A stretch of DNA of 64,000 bases from Candidatus Poseidoniaceae archaeon (GTDB taxonomy: Archaea > Thermoplasmatota > Poseidoniia > Poseidoniales > Poseidoniaceae). Where the stretch lies: contig JASLKG010000006.1 in assembly GCA_030747695.1 (NCBI GenBank), forward strand, positions 62,001 through 126,000. The letters are read 5' to 3'. Position numbers and translations under genes: made by a program. The notes under the pieces are model-generated. The model worked only from the letters and a program-made list of their open reading frames with translations. It did not search any database and had not been told where the DNA came from. Within the stretch, counting starts at the first letter, position 1. Each line of letters starts with the position of its first letter. This document shows, in pieces, positions 1 to 9,957 of this stretch.

Positions 1-1077
1 GCGCCTGGAAGAATTGTTGAATTTGTTGTTAATATTACAAATGCAGGGAACGTAGTAGATACGCCTTCATTACATAACCACACCTCGCAAAAAGATCCAT
101 CAACCGGTACAATTCTATGGAATACGATGCCCGGAATGGGACAATTAACTGGATGGAGCGTAGATTGGGAAATGGTCTATTATATCGGAGCAGAACTTGA
201 AGTTCGAACACCTTGTACAGAGGCCACATCACTAGATTCAGAATTCCCTGATTTTACCTGTGTTTATCTTACTGATATTGGTGAATGGCGAATGCCCCAA
301 ATGGATCCATATACCACCCATACAATGATTGCAACAGTGAACATAGCAACAGGTGCAAAATTAGATACCAGATATATTGGTTTGAAAGTAACTAGTATGG
401 CTGGAGGAATGGACGTAGATGGAGATCACGACGATAGTTTACAATGGGACGGAGAGGACTTAGATACCAATGAACTGATACTTACTTTACGTTTAAGAGC
501 TCCAAATCTAAGAATCCAAGAGGTTTCAGTAGATACTACTAGCAATGAAGTAGATAACACAATTCCAGTGCGTGTAGTATTACAAAACACAGGAAACGTC
601 CATGCAACAGATATTGAAGTTGTTCTTTGCGAGTTTTCAAGTGTTGACGATGAAGTTATGAAGGATATAAGGGATAATGGATGCCCTGAAGATAGTATTG
701 TAATGCGCCAAACAATTGGTGCATTATTACCGCCCGACGACTCTGAAACGGCAAAGGAAATCGAGTTATATCTTCTATACCCAGTTTCTGCAGGAAGCCA
801 TGAAGTAGTAGTTGTAGTAGATCCACAAAATACTATTGTTGAAGTTTCAGAAAGCGATAATACAAAATTGATTGGCGAGGAATTATCTTCAGACTCTCCA
901 TTCCTTGATGTTGCTGGTGAAATTGTTAGCGAATGGGCATTACCATTTGGTGTACTTCTATTGACCTTTTCACTCTTTGGAGTACTTTACCTTGTAGGGA
1001 AAGGACGCCGAACAGATGTTAAGAATAGATTAGCAGAACAAAGTAGCCTAATTACTGTATTACAGGATGAAAATTGA
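1..1077 (+). CDS. CARDB-type surface protein, C-terminal part (5' end outside window)
   Basis: The reading frame is open from base 1, so the start lies upstream. Two stretches look like CARDB (cell-adhesion-related) Ig-like modules: one at the left edge (VEFVVNITNAGNVVDT) and one at about 505-870 (PVRVVLQNTGNVHATDIEV, then VDPQNTIVEVSESDNT). A single hydrophobic segment at about 934-1000 (WALPFGVLLLTFSLFGVLYLV) is followed by a basic tail, so the protein is probably anchored in the membrane with its bulk outside. It resembles the other giant surface proteins in this window in style. No enzymatic motif is visible. Its ligand is unknown. Confidence 0.7.
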   Translation, partial: APGRIVEFVVNITNAGNVVDTPSLHNHTSQKDPSTGTILWNTMPGMGQLTGWSVDWEMVYYIGAELEVRTPCTEATSLDSEFPDFTCVYLTDIGEWRMPQMDPYTTHTMIATVNIATGAKLDTRYIGLKVTSMAGGMDVDGDHDDSLQWDGEDLDTNELILTLRLRAPNLRIQEVSVDTTSNEVDNTIPVRVVLQNTGNVHATDIEVVLCEFSSVDDEVMKDIRDNGCPEDSIVMRQTIGALLPPDDSETAKEIELYLLYPVSAGSHEVVVVVDPQNTIVEVSESDNTKLIGEELSSDSPFLDVAGEIVSEWALPFGVLLLTFSLFGVLYLVGKGRRTDVKNRLAEQSSLITVLQDEN

Positions 1078-1087
1078 TAATTTTCAT

Positions 1088-1843
1088 TTAGACTGGGGGA
1101 TCCATCCCAAGAGCGGCCCACCATGGCAATTCAATTGATTGTGGTGCTGCAATAAACCCCCCAGATCGTTCAGCTAATTGTCTTGTCATACGTGTTCTAA
1201 CTTCATCCATTAATCGGTCTGTAGCATCACTACCAAGCTGCAATTCTTTTGCAAACGCCTTGAAATCAAATTTTGAGCCCGGCGCTTCGAGAATATTATG
1301 AACAACAAGACGTTGTTCGTAGGAATCAAAATCAGAATCAACGGTTGCTGAGATCCGTTGTTTTATTTGTTGGTGTAAAGCGATTAATGCATCTCTTTCT
1401 CTGTCAATGGCGTCAATAGCGTTAGCAATTTTCGACAGATGATGTGCACCTTCACCTACACCGATTCGTTTTCGCCCACTCACAACTTCCGCAATTGGAA
1501 CAACCTCTCCTTTCAATTTATTTGAAAGCTTTAGAGGACCGCCAGGAGGCAAACTCCGTTGTTCACATTGAAACAAATCCGGCCCTAAATCAATTCTAAT
1601 TGAAATTGCTTGTTTTACAGTGTAAATGTTTTTTGGTGGGCCGCCTTTATTGCTTGCAGCCTTTACTTTTACAACAAAACCAGAATTTTCTAAAATCTTT
1701 AGGTGCTTCATTACAGCTTGTTGTGAAATACCAATTTGTTTTGCTAATTGCAATGGATAATGAGGCTCCCTAACTAATCGTTCTAAAATCGCTCTCCGAG
1801 CCTTATTTTGCAATACAGCCAGCGCAGCATCTAGGTCGGCCAT
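1088..1843 (-). CDS. ArsR/MarR-like winged-helix transcriptional regulator
   Basis: A 251-residue protein. Residues ~1-85 form a winged helix-turn-helix typical of archaeal ArsR-type regulators (NKARRAILERLV, then a recognition helix around SQQAVMKHLKILENSGFV, then a wing). The rest (~90-251) includes a helical region around residues 140-165 and has no recognised ligand pocket. The ATG start fits the domain boundary. It is convergent with the CARDB protein, 10 bases away, and is the last gene of a leftward run. The regulated genes cannot be read from the sequence. Confidence 0.7.
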   Translation of the reverse strand: MADLDAALAVLQNKARRAILERLVREPHYPLQLAKQIGISQQAVMKHLKILENSGFVVKVKAASNKGGPPKNIYTVKQAISIRIDLGPDLFQCEQRSLPPGGPLKLSNKLKGEVVPIAEVVSGRKRIGVGEGAHHLSKIANAIDAIDRERDALIALHQQIKQRISATVDSDFDSYEQRLVVHNILEAPGSKFDFKAFAKELQLGSDATDRLMDEVRTRMTRQLAERSGGFIAAPQSIELPWWAALGMDPPV

Positions 1844-1900
1844 TACTTCACAACCGGAGGTTAACTACCAAAGGACCCCTATGAATGCGTCGATAATTAG

Positions 1901-2764
1901 TCAAGCATCATCCCATTTCTTCCAGGCATCATCTTTAGGCGGGTTAGAATGAGTATATTCTGAAGGCGAATTAATCGATCCACTCTTATTTACGACATTT
2001 TTCACTCTAGTATCTTTATTTGAAAAGGGCGAAGGGACCTCTTCTTTAATTCCCGGATTAACAAAACCTTCTTCTGGAATATCACCCTTCATCAATCGGT
2101 AAACCTCGTCAGTTGTTAGCAAAGGTGCTTTCGAATCAACTTCATCATGCAAAGGAGTCAGTGAGGTGATTATATCATTCTGTGCCAATTCTATTTGAGC
2201 CGCTCTGCCTTTGTTAATCATAATTAACATTGCACCAAATGGAATAAGTATGAATCCAATACAACAGAACAAACCAGAAAATAGTAGTGGCAAATCGTCG
2301 AACCAAAGAAGCATAGCATCTCCATTATTTGTTAAATAAACATGAACATCACCGCAACTACTTTCTTCAGAACAATTGATCACAACTTGTACTTGTTCAT
2401 TGTCATCAATGTCCAATGTTTGATGAACTTTGAATAAAGTTCCATCTGTAGATTGCGGCTCAACATCATATTTACAATCAGTAGCAATTTCTTTTGATGA
2501 AATAGTTGAGTTTTCAATTTTATTAAACGTCAAATCAAATGTCACATCAGTGTTGATCGAACTAACAATCCAACACCCGCTTGTAAGGTTGAAAACATTA
2601 TCATCTCCATATGTTGCAACAAATTCTGAAGACTGCCTTGGGTCAACTTTTTCATTTACACTTTCAGACAATAGGAAAAACATGGATAAACCAATAATGA
2701 CCAATGTAACCCCTGCAATTAACAATCGCTTTGGCCAAGGAGATGGCGAATCAGTTGGCTGCAT
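1901..2764 (-). CDS. Two-TM membrane protein of unknown function
   Basis: About 287 residues. I chose the ATG at 2764 rather than an in-frame TTG ten codons upstream, because a GGGAG stretch lies just ahead of it. One hydrophobic helix lies near the N-terminus (LLIAGVTLVIIGLSMFFLL). An extracellular-type region of ~110 residues follows with several Cys, then a second hydrophobic stretch (LPLLFSGLFCCIGFILIPFGAMLIMI), then a hydrophilic tail of ~95 residues. Such a layout places both ends in the cytoplasm. It lies 40 bases downstream of top6A in the same direction. No family recognised. Confidence 0.55.
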   Translation of the reverse strand: MQPTDSPSPWPKRLLIAGVTLVIIGLSMFFLLSESVNEKVDPRQSSEFVATYGDDNVFNLTSGCWIVSSINTDVTFDLTFNKIENSTISSKEIATDCKYDVEPQSTDGTLFKVHQTLDIDDNEQVQVVINCSEESSCGDVHVYLTNNGDAMLLWFDDLPLLFSGLFCCIGFILIPFGAMLIMINKGRAAQIELAQNDIITSLTPLHDEVDSKAPLLTTDEVYRLMKGDIPEEGFVNPGIKEEVPSPFSNKDTRVKNVVNKSGSINSPSEYTHSNPPKDDAWKKWDDA

Positions 2765-2804
2765 ATATTCTCCCGAGGGGCGACAACCCTTCAATAAAGC
2801 GGCC

Positions 2805-3905
2805 TCAAATCAATCCCATTTCACCTAGTTTTTCAGGAAGATAAGTATCGGTTACGAAATCTAAGCCATATTTTGCAAGCGATTGCTGTTCTGCCTTTTT
2901 GCCAATTTCCAACATCATGTTGATTTGATCCTGCCACCAACCATCAGCAAATCGTGGATCAGATAATTCTGCATTTAATGCTTCAATATCCTTTTTCGAT
3001 AAATCATCAGCGGGTAAATCGTAAGCTAATATATCGTCAGCAGTGATGCCAAGATAACTTGCCGAAGGAGTCGCTAAATATTCAGAAATATGAGCTGTTT
3101 TTATTGCCCCATAAGCAATCGAAGCAAAAATTCTGAAAGACCATGGGTCACCATCAAGAAACACAACTACGGGCAAGTCCCACTCTTCATTCATCCTTTT
3201 TATGATTCTTCGTGTTGAACGAGCAGGCTGGCCTTTTAGATGAATTAATCCGCAATTGTAATCTTCATCAAATCCATTTTCAATCAACCTATCAAACATA
3301 CCGCCGGTTTCAATTGCCATTAGAAATTTCACATCATGTTCCACAAGTTGGATCTTTTCTATTTCAACGTTATATGGCACTCCATAACCAGAATCACCAA
3401 CATCGTCCCTTGCATTAATTCGCATCCATTGGCCCCTCCTGTTCAATTCATTAACAGTCACGTTACCAATCATTCTAGCACCATCTTCTTCTGGACGCAA
3501 TTTGAAATCTTCACGTAGACATGTAGTAACAACTTCAAGATCTTCTGCCAAATTATTTGACTCGTTTTGATTACTAAATTTGCCAAGGCCCCACCCTTCT
3601 GAAATATAGTACATCTCTCTTAATGTAGATGACTTTCCAGCATCAATCATTTCTTCAATGAACTCAACAACATGTAAAGCACGAAGTAGATTTTTTGCTG
3701 ATCCTAGACTTGTAGCATCCCTAATTGATCTCTTCTTTCCATATTTAAAAACTCCAAGTTTTTTGTCAAATCCAATATTATTTTTTGTTCTTACAGGAAG
3801 GGTCATTGTTGGGGGCTCGCCTTTGATAATTCTATCATACATCTCTTCAACAACAGCATGTAATCGTTCACGAGTTAATTCTGCATCATTTACTCTTGCC
3901 ATCAT
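2805..3905 (-). CDS. top6A: DNA topoisomerase VI subunit A (Spo11-like)
   Basis: The catalytic subunit of the archaeal type IIB topoisomerase, which relaxes and decatenates DNA by passing one duplex through a double-strand break. Length (366 residues) is normal. The CAP/winged-helix domain carries the active tyrosine in LREMYY (Tyr99/Tyr100). The TOPRIM domain has the metal-binding acid in AIETGGMFDRL (Glu199) and the DGD motif (Asp251, Asp253). The start ATG at 3905 overlaps the top6B stop as ATGA, indicating translational coupling. A second ATG follows at once. Confidence 0.95.
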   Translation of the reverse strand: MMARVNDAELTRERLHAVVEEMYDRIIKGEPPTMTLPVRTKNNIGFDKKLGVFKYGKKRSIRDATSLGSAKNLLRALHVVEFIEEMIDAGKSSTLREMYYISEGWGLGKFSNQNESNNLAEDLEVVTTCLREDFKLRPEEDGARMIGNVTVNELNRRGQWMRINARDDVGDSGYGVPYNVEIEKIQLVEHDVKFLMAIETGGMFDRLIENGFDEDYNCGLIHLKGQPARSTRRIIKRMNEEWDLPVVVFLDGDPWSFRIFASIAYGAIKTAHISEYLATPSASYLGITADDILAYDLPADDLSKKDIEALNAELSDPRFADGWWQDQINMMLEIGKKAEQQSLAKYGLDFVTDTYLPEKLGEMGLI

Positions 3906-5917
3906 TCAGCACCTCCAATAAGGGTAGTTTGGGTAGTTTGATCACTGACAAATCCTTCACTTTCATTATTTGCAAGAATCTCTTCTTGGCGCCTAATTTC
4001 ATCAAGCATTTTTTCATCTAATTTAGTAGCTCCAATCACATCTTGACTTCCTCTAAAGAAAACCTCAGTTTCAGTCCAATCTCCTTTTTCTAATCCTGAT
4101 AATGAATAATTAATTTTTGCAAACTCGCCAGATTCTAATGTTTCTAATTTCCAACCCCAAATGCCCATGGCCTCTTTTCTTCCACCGCGCTCATTCCTAT
4201 CCATAACTGCACCTTCTTTTTCAGGCCAATTAATTAACAAAGAATATGATCTCGCCCTTGCAGTATAATTGAACAAAGTAATGTCTACATCAACTTGTTT
4301 GGTTTCAGCATTCCAAGTCGTCAACTCATTACAAATTACAGCACTCATTATTCGTGTAATTGAACCCGAAAGATTAGGTATAGGGCGATCAAGAATCGTA
4401 GCACTTTTTTCAGCGATCGCAGGTAAAATATCATTAATCAATTCAAATTTTTCACGTGTTTTCGCCATCTTCTTTTTCTTTTCTAAATGCTTTCTCAAAC
4501 CCCGCCCCATCTCTAACATTGCCTTTCTAGCCTCTTCAAACACGATTTCATTATCTGAAAGCGCTTCCTTTGCTTCAGATGTAAATTGAACATTGGTGCT
4601 AGCAAGATGCACTAATATTGCAGCAGGCCCTTTAGGTACGCCTTTCCCTCCAGCCTGCTCAAGACCATATTGTCGCCAGTCAACACTTTCTATTGCCTTT
4701 GTTAACAAACACCCTCCTTGTTGATACATTAAGGGGACCCGATTTGCAAATCTTAAGATTTCTACGTGTTTATCTCCAGGCATCCCTTCACCAAAAATTA
4801 ATCCAACTTCTACCTGAAAGGGATTTCCATTACTAACTGTAGGAATCCTAGTCATAGTAGTGATAAATTTTGAATCAATTGTCTTCGAAAGACCCTTTTT
4901 AATTAGCATTTCTTCAATGGGCGAAAGACAATTTGTTGGAGGCGCTAGCAATTTGACAGCTTTACCAGAAAACAAGCGCTCACCCTGAAACGTTTCAAGC
5001 AACGCTCTAATGTGATCGGGCTTCAACGATTTTGGTTTTGTTGTAATATCTAATTCTGCTGCTTCACATAATTCCTTTGCAGCCCTCATTGAAACACCAG
5101 AGAAATTTTGCCTTAAGAAAACCGTCATCCTCGAATCTGAAGACTCTTTGCACATACGTTGCAATTGACCCAATTCAATACCATGTGGGTGAGGCTTAAT
5201 GGCATCAACCTTCCCAGGTAATCTTTCGGTAACGCGTGGCCAATGGTGAACTTCACCATCAGGATCAACGAATGTAATTTCAGCATGGGGGTTCACAATA
5301 CTAGTCATTCTCAGATATTGATAAACCGATTGCCGCCCTCTTTGATATTTTGCTTTCATACGAGTGGTAACCCTTAATCCATGTTCCTTCAAGGTGTCAT
5401 CATCATTTTTCCAAATGATTCGATCTTGGTCTGATTTTATTGCTTTATTTTTTCTAGTATCAAGGCCAATATTTACACTTACTGTTGTTTCATCATTAGC
5501 AACCTTTGATAAAACAGAAGTAGGTTTTCCTGTAGTTAATTGAGAATACATTACAACTCCAGTAATTCCAATTCCTTGTTGCCCCCTGCTTTGCCTAATG
5601 GCATGAAATCTAGAACCAAAAAGGAGTTGCCCGAAAACCTTCTCAATACTTTTTTGAGGGATGCCAGGACCATTATCTTCCGAAGTTAATTCGAGAATAT
5701 TCTTTTTTGCATCCAATTTAGAAATTTTTATTTGAATCTCAGGTAAAATCCTTGCTTCTTCACATGCGTCTAATGAGTTATCAACCGCTTCTTTTACTGC
5801 AGTAATAATTGATCGTTGAAGAGTATCAAAACCGAGGAAGTGTTTATTTTTTTCAAAGAATTCAGAAATAGCTATTTGTTTTTGGTTTCTTGCCATTTTG
5901 TCTGCAATACCTGCCAT
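3902..5917 (-). CDS. top6B: DNA topoisomerase VI subunit B (GHKL ATPase)
   Basis: The ATPase subunit partnering Top6A. Its 671 residues show the GHKL fold in order: N-box EAVDNSLD (~43-50), DNGPGIP (~81-87) and glycine loop GQQGIG (~112-117). These are followed by the H2TH and transducer regions; the switch lysine was not placed. A C-terminal Ig-like extension (~530-671) is of the type found in mesophilic archaeal Top6B. It precedes top6A with a 4-base overlap, so the two are almost certainly one operon. Confidence 0.95.
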   Translation of the reverse strand: MAGIADKMARNQKQIAISEFFEKNKHFLGFDTLQRSIITAVKEAVDNSLDACEEARILPEIQIKISKLDAKKNILELTSEDNGPGIPQKSIEKVFGQLLFGSRFHAIRQSRGQQGIGITGVVMYSQLTTGKPTSVLSKVANDETTVSVNIGLDTRKNKAIKSDQDRIIWKNDDDTLKEHGLRVTTRMKAKYQRGRQSVYQYLRMTSIVNPHAEITFVDPDGEVHHWPRVTERLPGKVDAIKPHPHGIELGQLQRMCKESSDSRMTVFLRQNFSGVSMRAAKELCEAAELDITTKPKSLKPDHIRALLETFQGERLFSGKAVKLLAPPTNCLSPIEEMLIKKGLSKTIDSKFITTMTRIPTVSNGNPFQVEVGLIFGEGMPGDKHVEILRFANRVPLMYQQGGCLLTKAIESVDWRQYGLEQAGGKGVPKGPAAILVHLASTNVQFTSEAKEALSDNEIVFEEARKAMLEMGRGLRKHLEKKKKMAKTREKFELINDILPAIAEKSATILDRPIPNLSGSITRIMSAVICNELTTWNAETKQVDVDITLFNYTARARSYSLLINWPEKEGAVMDRNERGGRKEAMGIWGWKLETLESGEFAKINYSLSGLEKGDWTETEVFFRGSQDVIGATKLDEKMLDEIRRQEEILANNESEGFVSDQTTQTTLIGGAE

Positions 5918-5986
5918 AATTACACCTTCGCCAAGGTCCTCCTCCGTCCTAATGACGTCGGGCCTCTAACACAGGGAGCGCGACGC

Positions 5987-6700
5987 CTAAGGTTCTTGAA
6001 CCATACCTGTGGTTTCACCATATTCTTCGGAAATATTATCCAAAGTAATTTTTCGGAAATACCAAATTATCCATATCGTTAGGAGGACAGAAAACCCCAT
6101 GGCGGCCCAATAACTCCAATCTTTATTCTCATTAATTACTGCATCACTGATTGTATTGGCCTGACTTCCCCACCATGCGTATAAACACGCGGGTACAACT
6201 AAACCAATATTTCCAATTAAGTAATCTCGCCATGAAACATTTGTGACCCCATAGCCGTAGTTAAGGAAAGGATATGGAATCACAAGCCCAATCCTCGTTA
6301 GAAATACACACTTCAATCCGTTATTACTAACTCCTTCATTAAGAGCTTTAGAAAGTGGCATTTTTTCCAATTTGCTACTAACCCATTTGTGTAATATTTT
6401 TCGACCTATGAAAAATGGTAAAATTGCCCCAATCCAAGATCCGATTAAAGCAATTAATCCCCCGCCCCAAAAACCGAAAATAACCCCGCTTACGAATTTG
6501 TGAAAACTAGCAGGCACCATTATCAAGGCGAATGCAACATATAGAATAAAGAAAAAGAAAACCCCAAGAATTCCATTCTCACCAAACCACTCCATTTTTG
6601 TAATTAATGGAGATAGTAAAGTTTGAGTCAGAAAAATAACAAATACAATACCTCCAACTGTACCTAAAACTCCTAATGAAGCATTACGCATTTTTGACAT
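5987..6700 (-). CDS. VTT/TVP38-TMEM64 (DedA-like) family membrane protein
   Basis: A 237-residue polytopic membrane protein with about five or six hydrophobic helices. The central stretch has the SNARE-assoc/VTT signature style: small-residue re-entrant segments (GFWGGGLIALIGSWIGA), FFIGR, then RIGLVIPYPFLNYGYGVTNVSWRDYLIGNIGLVVPACLYAWWGS. Related proteins act in lipid scrambling or ion-coupled transport, but the substrate here is unknown. It sits between the topoisomerase operon (70-base gap) and the aconitase-like gene (9-base gap) on the same strand. Confidence 0.75.
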   Translation of the reverse strand: MSKMRNASLGVLGTVGGIVFVIFLTQTLLSPLITKMEWFGENGILGVFFFFILYVAFALIMVPASFHKFVSGVIFGFWGGGLIALIGSWIGAILPFFIGRKILHKWVSSKLEKMPLSKALNEGVSNNGLKCVFLTRIGLVIPYPFLNYGYGVTNVSWRDYLIGNIGLVVPACLYAWWGSQANTISDAVINENKDWSYWAAMGFSVLLTIWIIWYFRKITLDNISEEYGETTGMVQEP

Positions 6701-6709
6701 TTAAGCCCC

Positions 6710-8701
6710 TCAATTGAATAAGTCAGGCCGCCACGCAGTAATCTTTCCAGTGAACGCAGATGCCATTACAGTAAGAGGACTTGCAAGATACAATTTTCCA
6801 GGACCTGATCGACCCTGGAAATTTCGATTAATTGCAGACACAGAAACTTGTTCTGAGTTGTTACTAACACCAGGACCTGCTCCAATACAAGCACCGCAAC
6901 CAGGATCAATAAGTTTCACTCCTGCAGATTCAAACATCTCAACCCATCCATTTGCCATAGCTAAATTTTTGACAGTCTTCGATCCAAATTGGATATAGCA
7001 ATCAACACCTTCAGCAACCTTTAGGCCAGCATCTAAAGCTGCTTTAGTCACCATTGCATAATAGGAGAAATCATCATCCTTTCCAGCCGTGCAAGAACCA
7101 GCATATGCAATATCAATTTTTATGTTACCAATTTCATCGATGTAAGCACCATTAGTTGGGTCTGAAGGAACCCCTTCATCTGGGTTCCCAGGATGTGCAA
7201 CCATTGGTCGAATTTCGTTAAGATTAATGGTATGGACTCCACCATCGTAATGTGCATCTGGATCAGCATGTACAAACGCAGCACGAACATCTTCTTCAGT
7301 CAAATCCTCACGTCTGGAAAGTAACCAATCAATTGTTAATTGATCAGGATCACAAATTCCGGTTTTAGCACTACATTCTGTTGCCATATTACATAGAGTT
7401 GCACGTTCATCCATTGAGATGGAAGCCAAACCTGGCCCCCCAAACTCCATTGAACGATCAAGAGTATCGGAGTGTTTTGCGTAGTGCCATAAAATATGAA
7501 GAATAACATCTTTAGCAGTACATCCAGGATTAAGGGACCCAATTAATTCGAATCGAATACTTTCAGGGACTTTAACAAATGCAAATTGGTTGTAAACAAG
7601 GTTTGCGTATTCTGTTGCACCCACTCCGTAAGTAAGCGCGTTAGAAGCCCCCCCCATACACGTATGACTATCAGTGGCTTGAATAAAATCTCCAACATCA
7701 ATGAATTCCTCTCTAGCGACTTGATGACAGATTCCAGGGCTCACACCATCCTTTGCAGAATAATCTCGCACTCCTGTATGTTTTTGGAAATCGATTTGCA
7801 AATCACGCAATGTTTGAATTTTATCAGCAAACGGTCCGAATCTCGGCACACCAGTTGCATAGAGTAAATGGTCTTCAAAAACAGCAAATTTAGGAGGATT
7901 TGGTAATGAGTAATTATCACCATATTCAGCAGCTAAGAAATTGTGTACCTGAGCGGTTGTAAATTCATGGCTGTACCCTCCATCAACCGAAGCCAGAACC
8001 GCATCACCCGGGGAAACATAGCATGCAGCACCATCTTGACCAATCAGTTTCCTTGCAATAATTTTTTCAGCCATTGTCATTCCACGTACCTCGCTAGAAA
8101 TTGCAGGTAAAATAATCTCATTAGCATCGAGCATTTTTGCAAAGGGCAAAATACCTCCGTTCTCAAGAATCAATCGGGTTACAGGATCATACTGTTTTGT
8201 AAATTCAGCAAGAGGGATAGACTCACCATTTTGCAATCGTTTTAGCACCTCATGACCGCCCATAACCTGTCCGAGATTGATATTGTTTCGTTCGTGAATC
8301 GGTGCGAAAGAAGCAGCGATAACGATTCTAATGCCCGACCATCGCTCACATTGTGCCGCGGTTTCCCGACTACTCCCCGTACCCTTTCTATGCCCACTAA
8401 CAAGTACTTCGAAACCACCATTTTTTAATGCCCCTTGTTTGAAGACCCGTTCACCTTCATGCATGAGGCCAGCATATGCATTTTCAGCAATTAAGGCGGG
8501 CTCGTGATCGAAACAAACCCAAGCAGGAGTCATAACATCGGTGTTAATATCATCAAGCAAGTCATCAATTGTCAAATCTTCCATGCGTAGATTCAAACCA
8601 TCATACAATTGACGTTTGATTAAATCAAGATCTTTTGTCAAAAATAAGACCCTTTTACCCGGAGTTAGGCTGATTTTTTGGGGCGGCCATATCTCAGTCA
8701 T
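6710..8701 (-). CDS. Single-chain aconitase-superfamily hydro-lyase (aconitase or 3-isopropylmalate dehydratase type)
   Basis: A 4Fe-4S hydro-lyase of about 663 residues. I chose the ATG at 8701, preceded by GAGG, over an upstream in-frame ATG that adds 25 unrelated residues. The small swivel domain comes first (GHRKGTGSSRETA). The large catalytic part follows, with ATDSHTCMGGASNALTYGVGATE. Cluster-binding cysteines sit in GSCTAGKDDD and DPGCGACIGAGPG. Individual motifs look closest to LeuC/homoaconitase, while the swivel-first order recalls AcnB without its HEAT domain. A LeuB-like dehydrogenase lies elsewhere in the window, so isopropylmalate or citrate are both possible substrates. Confidence 0.85.
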   Translation of the reverse strand: MTEIWPPQKISLTPGKRVLFLTKDLDLIKRQLYDGLNLRMEDLTIDDLLDDINTDVMTPAWVCFDHEPALIAENAYAGLMHEGERVFKQGALKNGGFEVLVSGHRKGTGSSRETAAQCERWSGIRIVIAASFAPIHERNNINLGQVMGGHEVLKRLQNGESIPLAEFTKQYDPVTRLILENGGILPFAKMLDANEIILPAISSEVRGMTMAEKIIARKLIGQDGAACYVSPGDAVLASVDGGYSHEFTTAQVHNFLAAEYGDNYSLPNPPKFAVFEDHLLYATGVPRFGPFADKIQTLRDLQIDFQKHTGVRDYSAKDGVSPGICHQVAREEFIDVGDFIQATDSHTCMGGASNALTYGVGATEYANLVYNQFAFVKVPESIRFELIGSLNPGCTAKDVILHILWHYAKHSDTLDRSMEFGGPGLASISMDERATLCNMATECSAKTGICDPDQLTIDWLLSRREDLTEEDVRAAFVHADPDAHYDGGVHTINLNEIRPMVAHPGNPDEGVPSDPTNGAYIDEIGNIKIDIAYAGSCTAGKDDDFSYYAMVTKAALDAGLKVAEGVDCYIQFGSKTVKNLAMANGWVEMFESAGVKLIDPGCGACIGAGPGVSNNSEQVSVSAINRNFQGRSGPGKLYLASPLTVMASAFTGKITAWRPDLFN

Positions 8702-8884
8702 ACCGGGGTCCTCGTTCCTTTCAGAAGCCCAATATGTATAACGGGTTCGGAAATAAATTATATTGAATATTTTCAACTTGGCAATATTTTCACTTATACG
8801 GGCTTATTATTACCAATATTCTTCAAATAATATAAACGCAACACTGAGAGCCATAACCATCCATATTAGTATTAACCATACCGG

Positions 8885-8899
8885 CGAACCCTTCAAATA
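8885..8899 (+). promoter_or_regulatory. Candidate BRE/TATA promoter of tfb
   Basis: A CGAACC stretch directly followed by TTCAAATA resembles an archaeal BRE plus TATA element. It would place transcription start near 8922, about 40 bases ahead of the tfb start codon. The assignment is by eye only. Confidence 0.35.
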
Positions 8900-8962
8900 C
8901 CCCCTGTTTTCACCCAATATCAATACTTCGGCAGGGTTCAATGGCCAAAGCCGAATCGAGGG

Positions 8963-9901
8963 ATGTATATGGTAGAAAATAATCAGCAAGTTGAAGACAT
9001 TGTAAAATGTAGTGATTGTGGAAGCAGAGCTCTAACAAGAGATGAAACACGTGGAGAGGTTGTTTGTGAGGATTGCGGTCTTGTATTAGAAGACAATGTG
9101 ATCGATCAAGGCGCCGAATGGCGAGTATTTAGTCCAGAACAGGGAGACCAACGTGCAAGAACAGGGGCTCCAATGACTGTAATGCTACACGATAAAGGAT
9201 TATCAACAGATATTGATTGGCAAAACAAAGACTATTCTGGAAAAACAATCAATTCCCGTTATAGATCACAATTTTATCGTATGAGGAAATGGCAAAAACG
9301 TTCCAGAGTATCAAACGCTACTGAAAGAAATTTAGCTATGGCCTTGGCAGAATTAGATAGAATGGCAAGCCGTTTAGAATTGCCAAAATCCGTAAGAGAA
9401 GCAGCAGCAGTCAATTACAAGAAAGCAGTTGAGAAGCGCCTAATACGCGGGCGTTCAATCGAGGGAGTTGCAGCAGCATCACTCTATGCAGCATGTAGGC
9501 AATGTGGCGTACCTAGAACACTTGATGAAATAGGCCAAGCTAGTAGAACAGGCCGTAAGGAAATTGGAAGAACTTACCGATTTATGGTTAGAGAATTGAA
9601 AATGAAAATAATGCCAACAGGCCCAGAAGATTACATTTCAAGATTTTGTTCAGGATTGGGGCTTGATGCAGAAGTTGAGGCAAAGGCCCACGAATTAATC
9701 AAAGCAGCTCAAGAAAAGGAACTAACTAGTGGAAGAGGGCCAACGGGAATTGCAGCATCAATAATTTACATCGCAAGTGTACTTTGTGGTAAAAGAAGAA
9801 CTCAGAGAGAAGTTGCAGAAGTTGCTGGCGTGACAGAAGTTACAATTCGAAATAGATACAAGGAATTAATTCAAAATTTGAATATAGAATTGGATATTTG
9901 A
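8963..9901 (+). CDS. tfb: Transcription initiation factor IIB (TFB)
   Basis: The archaeal TFIIB homologue that binds TBP-TATA and the BRE and recruits RNA polymerase. The N-terminal zinc ribbon has cysteines C16, C19, C35 and C38. The B-reader/linker follows ([10 protein letters not shown]). Two cyclin-like repeats come next, each with the typical phrase ([22 protein letters not shown] and [22 protein letters not shown]). Length (312) is standard. ATG 8963 is followed by a second ATG two codons later; either may be used. Confidence 0.96.
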   Translation: MYMVENNQQVEDIVKCSDCGSRALTRDETRGEVVCEDCGLVLEDNVIDQGAEWRVFSPEQGDQRARTGAPMTVMLHDKGLSTDIDWQNKDYSGKTINSRYRSQFYRMRKWQKRSRVSNATERNLAMALAELDRMASRLELPKSVREAAAVNYKKAVEKRLIRGRSIEGVAAASLYAACRQCGVPRTLDEIGQASRTGRKEIGRTYRFMVRELKMKIMPTGPEDYISRFCSGLGLDAEVEAKAHELIKAAQEKELTSGRGPTGIAASIIYIASVLCGKRRTQREVAEVAGVTEVTIRNRYKELIQNLNIELDI

Positions 9902-9957
9902 ATCCTACCTTGGATTTGAGAATACAGCACTACTGGTCCCGATAAACGGGTGGTAAT

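Noticed and set aside
8777-8962. tRNA or other RNA between the aconitase-like gene and tfb
   Set aside because: No cloverleaf found; only a promoter-like stretch.
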